Shown here: in pieces, positions 9,233-18,125 of the stretch | Numbering within the stretch: the stretch's first letter is position 1 | Layout of the letters: each line of letters opens with the position of its first letter | NCBI GenBank assembly: GCA_040357565.1 | Contig: JBDODJ010000172.1 | Direction: 5' to 3' (one strand) | DNA from: Cercozoa sp. M6MM | Lineage: Eukaryota > Endomyxa: Ascetosporea | DNA length: 23,349 nt | Notes under the pieces: generated by a model | The model's input: only the letters and a program-made list of their open reading frames with translations | Told to the model about the DNA's origin: nothing | Database searches by the model: none | Translations under genes and position numbers: made by a program

Positions 9233-11890
9233 CTACTCGTCCGCAGCCCAGAGCTCGAAAGCAACCAGCGCGTTTTTGGCCTTGGGCACGGGCTGCCATC
9301 GGCCGAGTTTCTCGTCTCGTCCCTGCAGAAAAACAAACACGTATCTTTGATGCGTATTTTTGGTGCCCTAATGTGCACGCACACCATGAAAGCAGGGGCT
9401 ACCACAGCAGCGAAGAGTTGCCGCCCATCGCGCGAGAAGGTGAGTGCGTTGACCCAGCCCTTGAGAGGCAAGGCCAGCGTTCGCAGCGGCAGGAGTTTGT
9501 TGCGCTTGGTGTCCACCTTCCAGAGCTTGATGGTTCCGTCGCATGAGCCTGTATCAAACCCAACACAGTGAAAGGTAACGATAACGAACACAACAAAACA
9601 CAACAACAAAAGGACAACTGAAAGAAGTACCACTGGCCACGAGATCGGTGTTGAAGCAGGCCGCAATGGCGGAAACGCCGTGACCGTCATGTGCAGCAAG
9701 CACACCGTGCACCGGCTTCTTTTTCATCGTGCTCCACAGGCACACGGCGCCGTCCTGCGCGCACGTCACAAACAACTGCTCCGACACGAACCGCACGCAC
9801 TCTGTACACTCATGCAGACAACACAGATATAGACACACACATACAGATAAACGTACAGACATAGACACAAAGACACATAGACCCGCTTGGCACAGCCAAA
9901 AAGACAGGCGAGAGCAGGTACCGATGATGCCGCGGTGACCTCTGAACACGAGCTGCGTCTCATCGGCCACCTTGAAGATGCGAGCCGTCCGGTCGGCGCC
10001 ACACGTCAGCACGCGGCGCTTTCGCGGCACTGGCAGTGTCTGAAAGGGGAGAAATGCCAAAAGCAAAAGAAAGGACACAACAAGGAGAAACACGACGCAC
10101 CTGCAGGGCCGTGACATCGTCCTGATGGCCGTACAGCGTGTCCACTGAGTCCAGCTGCCGCAGTGAGAACACTCGCAACGAGCGATCGGCGCCCGTGCTG
10201 AACAGGAGTTCCTGCGAGGCCGCAGTCTGTGCACAGTCACCCAAGTAAAGTTTAGCCAAGTCAAGTTCAGCACAACGAAGCACAGAAAGAGCGCACCTCG
10301 CCAACGCCGCCGGCCATGGTGTCCAGTGCCAGCACCGAGTCTCGGTGCGCTTTTCTGAACACGTGTTGCAACTGCATACCGCCGTTCCACAGCTGCACAC
10401 AGGGCACACGAGCAGAGATACACATAGAGGTCAAGTCAAGTCAACACAGAGGTAGAAAACACAAGAGGTAGGACACGAAAGGTGAGACAGGAAGGCACCT
10501 CATCAAAGTGGCCAGTGGAGCGGCCCGACACGCGGCGAATCTGGTGCTGCTCCTGTCCAACGTCCGAGGTGCGCACCTTGGTACGCTTCAGCAGAGCATC
10601 GACTTCCTCCGTCGACTCTGACTGCTGCTGCCGGGGTTGCATCTGCTGTGTCGTGTCGCTGCTCTCCTCGTGCTCTTTCCTTCTCTCCGAGTGCGTGTCC
10701 CACACGAGAATGTTCCTGCCAAAAAAAGTGCACATAGGGGAGTGCACACAAACATCAGGAGGGAGACATAAAGCACACCTGTCAGCGCCTGCCGACAAGA
10801 GGAAGCGCGAGTCCTGCGACAGCGCCAGTGCGTACACAGCACCGCGGTGACCGGCCTGCTTGGGCGATCGCAGTGTTCCTATCCAACACAAGGTACTTCC
10901 TGCCTGTATATTGTATCTGAGGATACCATGAAGGAAACGCTTTCCTTCATGCCTGTAAAGCTGGAGTACCATGAAGGAAACGCTTTCGTTGGAAGCTGCG
11001 CGTGCAGTACTCTGAGACACTGCCGCTCTTAGTACCTAGGAACACCGAGGGAGACGTGTCCTGTGCACATGCCACAATGCCACAATACACATACAATAAT
11101 ACACATACAATAATACATACAATAATACACATACAATAATACACATACAAAGCAAAAAACTTGAATACAGCAGGGCCTTCGTCCTGCACGGTGACACACG
11201 TCGGCGTCGCCTTCAGTCGCTTCACCGTGTGCGACACCTCATCGCCTGATCAACATCAGCCATCCGATGCAGGTTCAGTCACACAACAGCAAAAGCTGTA
11301 AGCTGTAAGTACCGATGCGATCACAGATCGGGACGAACAACTGATTCTTTGAGGCCAGAAATTGTCTGGAACAAGCACATAAAATTCAATAAAACAGGCG
11401 AGCACACAATCGACAAACTTAAAACTCAAAGCGCACCGCTGAAGCTCAGCATCGACTGCATCGCGTTTTTCGACCAGCTCATTGCCTTCCTCCTCCTCGT
11501 CGTCATGCACGACTTGCAAAAGAGGGCCACTTTGGATCTGCTGCAGGTACTCCTTCGCCTTTCGCACCTTCACCTCCTGCACACAGACACAACACAGATG
11601 AGTGAACACAATGAAAACAACAAGAAATTAAGCACACCTCGCGAGTCTCTTGCACCTCCGTTTCCGAAAACTCCTCCTCGCTTTCCGAGGCGATTTCTTC
11701 GTCATCCTACGCGACGAAAGTAAACGGTGTTTAACAACAACGCACAAAGCACGTGCCACGATCAAGGATCAAGAAGGCCAAAACGGAATAAATGGTGCAC
11801 CTCGACCTTTCGACGACGCTTCTGTTGAGGCTGCTGCACATCCACGTCCAGCAGAAACGACTTGTTCTTCCGACGCTTGCCGGCGACCAT
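9233..11890 (-). CDS. RRP9: U3 snoRNP WD40 protein RRP9 (U3-55K)
   Basis: Binds the U3 snoRNA B/C box in the nucleolus for 18S rRNA processing. Fourteen exons join in phase: 11801-11890, 11638-11706, 11437-11576, 11313-11365, 11169-11245, 11021-11060, 10779-10878, 10499-10715, 10297-10392, 10101-10226, 9922-10039, 9631-9801, 9403-9548 and 9233-9322, giving 510 residues. The start MVAGKRRKNKSF is a basic nuclear signal, followed by an acidic stretch and KAKEYLQQIQ. WD repeats follow, e.g. GHRGAVYALALS, FSTGADRSLRVFS, YGHQDDVTALQ, CGADRTARIFKVADETQLVF and ASGSCDGTIKLWK. The end (GRDEKLGRWQPVPKAKNAL) matches the RRP9-specific C-terminus. A polar Q/E-rich insert of about 50 residues sits after ILVWDTHSE and is not typical. 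The exon 6/7 junction is the least certain. The gene is divergent from ARP4, about 200 nt apart. Confidence 0.95.
10924..10987. repeat. Direct repeat with perfect hairpin in RRP9 intron 6
   Basis: The 21-mer TACCATGAAGGAAACGCTTTC occurs at 10924-10944 and 10967-10987, a 43-nt period. The first copy continues into a perfect inverted repeat: CATGAAGGAAA (10927-10937), loop CGC, TTTCCTTCATG (10941-10951). The second copy has lost the end of the right arm. It lies in the intron between RRP9 exons 6 and 7, which at about 142 nt is longer than most here. Confidence 0.92.
11087..11150. repeat. Tandem 14-bp repeat in RRP9 intron 5
   Basis: ACACATACAATAAT is repeated about 4.5 times with one copy shortened by two bases. 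It is within the intron between RRP9 exons 5 and 6. Confidence 0.9.
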
Positions 11891-12096
11891 CACGCGCGCC
11901 GATTATCTCAAAAGAAAGAAAACGCACTAAAATCGATCTAAAACACGTCTCGCGCACTAACGGTGGGTGCGGCACAGGTGTGTATACCCGCGTGGCGTTG
12001 ATCAAGCCCCTCCGATTTCTGGGGCTCAGGCTCAGGTTGAGCCGGTGGCTTCAGCCGTTCTCTGTGGCGTACGGCACATCTAAAATTGGAGTGAAA
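11891..12096. promoter_or_regulatory. Divergent promoter region RRP9/ARP4
   Basis: 206 nt separate the RRP9 start codon (minus, 11890) and the ARP4 start codon (plus, 12097). Both 5' UTRs and both promoters must lie here, so a shared bidirectional promoter is likely. No TATA box or other named element is clear. Confidence 0.55.
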
Positions 12097-13985
12097 ATGA
12101 ACTACATTGGCGGTGGGTCGGATTCTGTAGTAAAGATGTGGCAGATGGGGTGCATGTGTGCCATTGTTATTTTGGGGGAATTTTTGTATTTTACTCGATG
12201 AATTTTAGAGGACGTCAACGCGCTGGTGCTGGACATTGGCACCCAGTGGACGCGCGCAGGTTTTACCGGCGATGTCGAGCCCAAGGTAAGGCCACCGGCA
12301 GCTTAAAAGAGCGGGGGATATTCTGTGAGCATGGTGTGTTTAGGCCAAGGTGTACTCGGCATTGGGCGTCGACTTGGACGACGACCAGCCGTCGCAGCGA
12401 CACCTGGCAGGCGACGAGTTGCACGTGCCGCACAAAGACCTGCGCGTGCTGTCGCCGGTGCAGCACGGTCTCGTGGATGACTGGTACACCCTCTGCCCCT
12501 ACCTTAACCTCTCCTATCCTAGCAATGGGTGTATTGTGTGTGTTGAGGAACAGGGACGCAGTGCAAAGGGTGTGGCGGCATGCTTTTGATGGAGTGTTGA
12601 ATCTCAAGATGCGTGAGCACCCAGTGATGCTAGTCGAGCCGAATCACAACACTAGGTGTGTCATGCACGATGGTGTTAAATGGGAGGGTTGGTATGGAGT
12701 GAGATACACCACAGGGACCGGAGAGAGAAGGCGTGCGAACTGCTCTTCGAAGGCGAAGGAGTGCCGGCAGTGTTCCTGGCCAAAGCAGCCACTTTGGCGA
12801 GTTTCTCTGTCGGTCGACCGACGGCACTGGTGGTCGAGGCCGGTGCCGGTGTGCTCAGTACGACGCCTGTCCAGGTACTTCACCTTGTAAATCTATAAAC
12901 CTAGTATATATCTATGAATATTTATATATATATATATATACTTTGGGTCTACTTCATTGTGTTCTTAGGATGGTTACGTGCTCATGAGCGGCCACAGACA
13001 CACGCGCATGGCCGGCAACTTTCTGGACGAGCGTATGGAGCAGCTGATGTTGCAGGTGTCTTTGAGTAGTCAACCTATACCCACAGGATATACACTCATG
13101 TACATACACACGCCAACAGGACATCCAAGGCAACGAGATCATCCCGGACTACGAAGCTCATGGCGATGTGTACTGCTTGCTTTCTCCATCTGTCTGTCTG
13201 TATGTAGGTATGGTATGTTTACGCCCATGTTTAAACAGTGTGTCTGGCATCACGTCGTCCTACCGCCGCTTCTGGCAGAACGACGTGATTCGCGATGCCA
13301 AGGAGGCTTTGTGTCAGGTGTCTCTCACGCCACTGTCGCAGGGACAACCCGGCGATCTCAAGACGGCGAAATACGAGCTGTGCCACCTCTGCTCTCACTC
13401 GGTCTGAGTGATGATTTGTATTGCTTGCTTTCGTTCAGTCCGGACGGCCAGACGTTGTCGTGGGCTCAGAAGAGAACACAGGTGCCGGAACTGTTCTTCA
13501 CCGGCGCCGATATTGAGAACGACCTGGAGGCCGACTTTGAGTTCACTGGAATTGGCGGTATGATGAATGAATCCATCCGCGCGGTCGATGTCGACGTGCA
13601 ACGTGACCTGTACTCCTCTGTCGTGCTGGCCGGTGGCTGCACTGACTTGGTATCTTTCTGTGTTCGATTGTTTCATTTGAAACTAGCTGTACTCGTTGTG
13701 CTTTTGGACAGGATAACTTTGCGGAACGCCTGTCGTCGGAGCTGTTGAGAATCGCTCCTGGCTCGGCCAAAATCAAGGTACTCGAGAACACGGAGGTGTT
13801 CCATTTTGTCCACGCATGTTTCTATCTGCTAGGTGGTGGCGCCGAGTGCCGGCTTGCCTGCCTGCAATGCCGCTTGGATCGGTGGCAGCATCCTGTCCTC
13901 GCTCGGCACCTTCCAGCAACTCTGGTTCTCCAAGCAAGAGTATGAGGAGCACGGCGCGCAGTACATTAAGCGCAAATGCCCTTGA
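12097..13985 (+). CDS. ARP4: Actin-related protein 4 (ARP4 / ACTL6-BAF53 type)
   Basis: Nuclear actin-related subunit of chromatin-remodelling and histone acetyltransferase complexes (INO80, SWR1/SRCAP, NuA4, BAF). Exons 12097-12112, 12209-12285, 12344-12483, 12554-12655, 12715-12874, 12969-13055, 13120 to about 13167, 13239-13379, 13439-13649, 13712-13777 and 13833-13985 give about 400 residues. The start MNYIG splices to [19 protein letters not shown], the actin phosphate-loop 1 region. Further landmarks are [47 protein letters not shown] and [12 protein letters not shown]. The end ([20 protein letters not shown], then EYEEHG and KRKCP) is diagnostic for ARP4/ACTL6 rather than conventional actin. 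The exon 7/8 junction could not be resolved in phase with a normal donor. All other junctions agree. Confidence 0.95.
12923..12940. repeat. (TA)n microsatellite in ARP4 intron 5
   Basis: A short uninterrupted TA run inside the intron between ARP4 exons 5 and 6. Confidence 0.85.
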
Positions 13986-14422
13986 TTGGCTTTGACGCGA
14001 CTGATTTGACGCGAGACATGTACACCTGGCGCTGGCACGTGCAGCTTCCGTTCAGTCACTTTCGTTAATTTTTTCCAGGTAGTGGGTCCAAACCGACTGA
14101 AAAGAAGTGCTGTACCGTACCGCTACGTACGATGGCTATCAACAACTAGACTTATAGGCGGTAGCTACTGGCGTGGCGTGCGGTACAGTAACCGCGCTGA
14201 AGTTTGGTAAACAATAGACCGAGAAGGACAAGCCCGCTACCTGCACCAACCATGAAGTCGACTTCGGTGTCTGGGGAACGTCAAAAGGGGAGTTGTATGG
14301 TCCTACCCTAAGCGGGCGGTAAACACGGCCATGCTCTTGTGACCCACCCCAGACTGGTGCAGGGGAACTACATAGTTGGTTTCCTAGAAGACTCAACTAA
14401 CTAACTAACCGAGAAGGACAAG
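13986..14422. other. Unexplained convergent region with 15-bp direct repeat
   Basis: 437 nt between two converging stop codons, longer than the other convergent gaps. ACCGAGAAGGACAAG occurs at 14218-14232 and again at 14408-14422, exactly 190 nt apart, the second copy abutting the stop codon of the minus-strand gene. The sequence between is GC-rich and structured-looking, with short inverted pairs such as GCGGT/ACCGC near 14180. I could not match it to a tRNA, 5S, spliceosomal or SRP RNA. Confidence 0.5.
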
Positions 14423-15392
14423 TCATGGCGGGCAGGCTTCGCTATCTGGTGAGTCGTGTGACGTCACGGTGAACGTGTCGACCGCGCTGGGCAGCTCTGA
14501 GGCCGTGGCACTACCGGTTCCGCCGACACTGGACGCCGATCTGGACCGTCCACGGCGTACTCGCTCGTGCTCAACCGAGGTGCCAATGTGCTCGATGGTG
14601 TGCTCGCTGGGAATATACCTCCTGCCGCCGCCGGGAGAGGCGAAAGAGTCGAGAGCGTAGGCGTCCAAATCGTCGTTGTTTTCGCAGTCGTCTCCAGGCA
14701 GTCCTCGCTCCTTTCGCGCACTCCAGTACAGTGCAAACGAGTCCTTCTGTCAAGCACAGTTTCTTTTTCCACTCAGGCAGAAACACCAACAGAGTAGATG
14801 TAAAGCACCTGTTCCATTACGAGCGTGCGGTCTCTTTCACGGATCGCTCGGCGAGCGCTTTCCTTTTCAGACATAAACAATGCAAAGCAAAGAATTAAAC
14901 TAAGGGAGAAGAAGAAAGGTACCTGCGCTTGGCGTGCTTCTTGCTCGCGTCGTCTTCTCGCCAACTCACGCGCAATGTTATCCTGTCAAAATGGGCCAGT
15001 TTGTTAACAATTGAAACTAAACAAGAAACTTCACAAAATACCCTGGCTTCGTCTTGTTCGGGAGTTGAAGTGCCCAGCCAGTGCGACATCTGCCGCAGAG
15101 CAGTCGTAGATACTGCAGAAAAAGAGAACAAAAAATGCAACTCTGACTTTAGTTTGACAAAAGTGAAAAGGTCGTACGATCAGCGACTTGCTCTCCAGCC
15201 CACCAGGCACTCGACACAATCCATGTGCCCACCACTGTGCTTGTACTAAACTAAACTCAAGCAAGCAAAGAGCAGACAAACTGTACCACTGGCGCTGTCC
15301 TGCACATTGCCAAGAATCGCATCGAGTTGCGATGCATCCTCCGACTCGCTGCGCCTTCTGCGCGGCGGAGGATATTCAATTTCGTCTTGCAT
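14423..15392 (-). CDS. Unrecognised protein with basic helical centre
   Basis: I do not recognise this protein. Exons 15287-15392, 15178-15234, 15042-15112, 14923-14982, 14809-14862 and 14423-14746 join in phase to 223 residues. The N-terminus is MQDEIEYPPPRRRRSESED, a proline/arginine patch resembling a nuclear signal. A tryptophan-containing stretch (WIVSSAWWAGEQVAD) follows, then a predicted helix rich in arginine, glutamate and alanine (NIARELARRRREQEARQAQ). KDSFALYWSARKERGL comes next. The last 90 or so residues are serine/threonine/acid-rich and probably disordered. The phase agreement over five introns, four of them with GTAC or GTGC donors, supports a real gene. Function is unknown, and nuclear location is inference only. 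It starts divergently from the coiled-coil gene. Confidence 0.65.
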
Positions 15393-15935
15393 TGTGGCGT
15401 TTGCTCGCCTGCCGCAGCAACAGCCAAGATGAACTCTCAATAAGACCGAAAACGCAAAAACACACACGCAAAGCACCGATAACTGGATTCCCCCAAAAAC
15501 GCACCTATCGCCAGATGGCCCGCTATCGAGCTCCATACTGGAACGTCTGAGTTGATGTTAAGGCAATCAAGCAACTCGTGTCCCAATAAGCACTCAAAAC
15601 GGATCAGAGTTTCAGATTTATTTTCGGTTCCTGCCTTTTTCTTGCTGCGTTTTTACCAGGTAGATGATGCTAAACTCACAACTGCACAAATTGTTGGTCT
15701 TTTCTATTCAACTAGAGTGCTAAAATAGTGCATGAAACCAGGTAAAACAAGGAATGCTCGACAGCTGATAGTGTGATGCCAAAAACCCAAGAGCCGATTT
15801 CAGAATGGTGTATTCTACTGCACACCTGGTGCCGCAACGGTGTGCATATCGCAGTGTGGATCTACTGCAACACTGTGCGTTAATTTATCGCGACAGAAGC
15901 AAAAAGATTGACCACTTGGGTGCTTTGTTCAGGCG
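15393..15935. promoter_or_regulatory. Divergent intergenic region
   Basis: 543 nt between two start codons on opposite strands. It should hold both promoters and 5' UTRs. A T-rich stretch ending TTGTTCAG just before the ATG at 15936 could be an acceptor of a 5' UTR intron. No exon or RNA gene was recognised. Confidence 0.5.
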
Positions 15936-17386
15936 ATGTCGCATCTGCCCGCCTTCGAGCGCGATGCCTGGCAGGAGGTCATACGCGAGCGCGACTCCCT
16001 GCGTTCGTTGCTTCACGATCGTGAGAAGGAGATCCAGCGACTGCAGGACTCATGTACGTTGTTATCACTCTGTAAAGTTGTAACTCTACAAAGTTGAGTC
16101 GAGTTTGAGTTGAGTTGAGTGTTGCTGCAGTGCGTGCTCGCGAGAGCAGTCCAAAGAAGTACGAAGAAGAGGAAGAGGAAAGCGGCGAAACTGGAACGCC
16201 GTTGCCGCTGCTGCGCCAGCGCGACACTTTCCAACGCGCCGTGATCGAAAAGCTGCGCGTCAAGAACCTCGCGTACAAGCAGTCGCTGCTGGGCTACGAC
16301 CGACTCAAGAAGCAGCTCGAAGCCAAGCTTCGCGACGCCGAGCAGGAACTTCAGAAAGCAAAGTTGCATCACGTGCAGCAACTCAGCAAACTTGAGGAGG
16401 TACTGTCTGTGTCTGCGTGTATGTACATCTGTGCTGTTTGCTGTTTCGGGTCACAGACTGATGGACGCTTATTACTGGTGCGCAGGAACACCAGGTCGCA
16501 CTCGAAGACAGCGAGACACTGCTGCGCGAGGCGCGTGTGCAAGTCGAGCAGCAGGACAGCGAGATAGCCGAGCAGCGCCAGACGATCAAGCAGCAAAGAG
16601 AAAGACTCCAGGAGCAGGAGGCCGAGTTGAGTCAGCAGCGCGAGTCGCTCGCCAAGCGGCGAGAAGAAGTGAGCGAACTCAACGCGCTCGTGCAGCAGCT
16701 GCGACTGCAGGCGGCGCAAGCTGCCAAAGGCAACGCCGCCGAGGCCAAGCTTGTGCAGCAGCACGCCTCTCGAGTCTCGCAGCTGCAGACGCAACTCGTC
16801 GAACGCGACGAGCAGCTCACCCGACATCGACAGGAAGCGGCGCAGCTGCGCGCCGAACTCGCCGACTGCCAGAGCACAGTCGAACGACTCGGCGACGAGA
16901 ACCGCGAGCAGCGCGAGTGGGAACTCCAGCTGCAGCAGGAGACCTCGCGTATGCAGGCGCAGCTGAGTCAGCAAGCACTGCAACTCACGCAACACCAGCA
17001 GCAACACGCCGAGCTGCAGCAGGCTCTCGCCGACGCCGAGTCGCAGGCACGCACGGCACTCGAGAAACACCGCCGCACGCACGAAACCAACCTCGAACTA
17101 ATGGAGCAGGTGCACGAGATGCAGGAAGAGGTGCGTGCCACGCAGGAGACGCATGCCACGTGGCGCGACAATGCCGAAACCGCCGTCAAACACTCCGACC
17201 GCGCTCGTGCCTTGCTCGAGTCTGTCTTGGGTGCACTTTCTTCTGAATATCTGCTGTTGTGCACTCTGGGATTCTGTGGTGTGAGACAGACGATGCTGCT
17301 GCTGATGCCGAAGACGCGTTGGAGGTCTCTCTTGAAACGGCAGCGAAAACTGCTTCTAGCATACTGGTACTTGTTGAAGTACAGTG

Positions 17387-17422
<36 letters not shown>

Positions 17423-17934
17423 AGATATAGAGATATTGGGGTTTTCTGCAGGCGCAGCTGCGTGAGCGTGACAAAGCCGGTAGCGAGACTGCCGCCAGCA
17501 CGAGCAACCGGAGTGCAGGCATGCGGAGTGACCTCTCGCATCGGAGCAGTCCACTCGGCACGCCGCGTCGCATCTCACTCTCGACGCATCGGCACACGCC
17601 GCGCAGTGTACCAGCTCGCTACGCCACACGTCGCGTCGACTTCGACGACGACCTGGAGGGACTCGAGGGCTTCGAGCCCGCCTTCACGCCCAGTGACGAC
17701 GAGGCTGCGCAGTCCAACGCTGGCGACAGCTACTACGGCGACGCCGACGGCACTGCCGGTGCTGTTGGTGCCATTGCACAGCAGCCAAGACCAAACGCTC
17801 CCGTTCCTGTTGGTCAGAGCCTGCGCGACTCGGCAAGTGCGTGTACGGAGACGGGTGGCTCGAAAAACCGCTCGCCGTCCCACGACATCGACGAACTTAG
17901 CTTCCCGTCTTCGCCGCTGCTTAAATTTCAGTAG
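15936..17934 (+). CDS. Long coiled-coil protein with disordered tail
   Basis: Family not recognised. Exons 15936-16053, 16131-16399, 16486-17230, 17290-17366 and 17452-17934 join in phase to 563 residues. It starts MSHLPAFERDAWQEVIRERD and is helical from the start. A nearly continuous coiled coil rich in glutamine, glutamate, arginine and alanine covers about residues 75-400 (e.g. EQQDSEIAEQRQTIKQQRER). The tail of about 160 residues is serine/proline-rich with basic and acidic patches (TPRRISLSTHRH, FDDDLEGLEGFEP) and ends SFPSSPLLKFQ. This architecture is common in centrosomal, basal-body, golgin and motor-adaptor proteins. Proximity to IFT80 invites a ciliary guess, but neighbours here are functionally mixed. 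Exon structure is very well supported by open reading frame and phase. Confidence 0.85.
17387..17422. repeat. (AT)n(GT)n microsatellite in coiled-coil gene intron 4
   Basis: AT dinucleotides from about 17387 pass into GT dinucleotides ending at 17422, inside the last intron of the coiled-coil gene. Confidence 0.93.
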
Positions 17935-18125
17935 TTTGCGTCGCTTGCGGCTGCTACTGGTACCTATGTACCTATGCTTCCTTACACGACATTTCAAGTT
18001 ACTGTAAATAGCCTTTACACCCACGTCAGTATCTTACCACCTGACTGCGCTGCCAGTGTTTTCATTCCAGAAATTAGTGTATTAGCATTGGCAGTCAGGC
18101 GGTACGGTAGGTCTCGTCTACTACG
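17935..18125. other. Convergent 3' region coiled-coil/IFT80
   Basis: 191 nt between converging stop codons. No gene, repeat or RNA was seen. It carries both 3' UTRs. Confidence 0.6.

Noticed and set aside
9554..10423. Minus-strand frame of 289 codons within RRP9
   Set aside because: It runs through several introns. The individual WD40 exons in it are real but must be spliced.
10879..11020. Transposon with terminal repeats
   Set aside because: Only a short hairpin and one direct duplication are visible. There is no transposase and no clear target-site duplication, so I kept it as a repeat only.
11650..12201. Plus frame of 183 codons across the RRP9 5' end and promoter
   Set aside because: It is antisense to the first RRP9 exons and crosses into ARP4 intron 1. 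No family similarity was seen.
12138..12890. Plus-strand frame of 250 codons over ARP4
   Set aside because: It reads through ARP4 introns in mixed frames. Conserved actin-family exons with matching phase explain the region better.
16369..17082. Long leucine-rich minus-strand frame of 237 codons
   Set aside because: It is the antisense of the Gln/Glu-rich coiled coil, and such frames stay open because of codon bias. The plus strand has the spliced gene.
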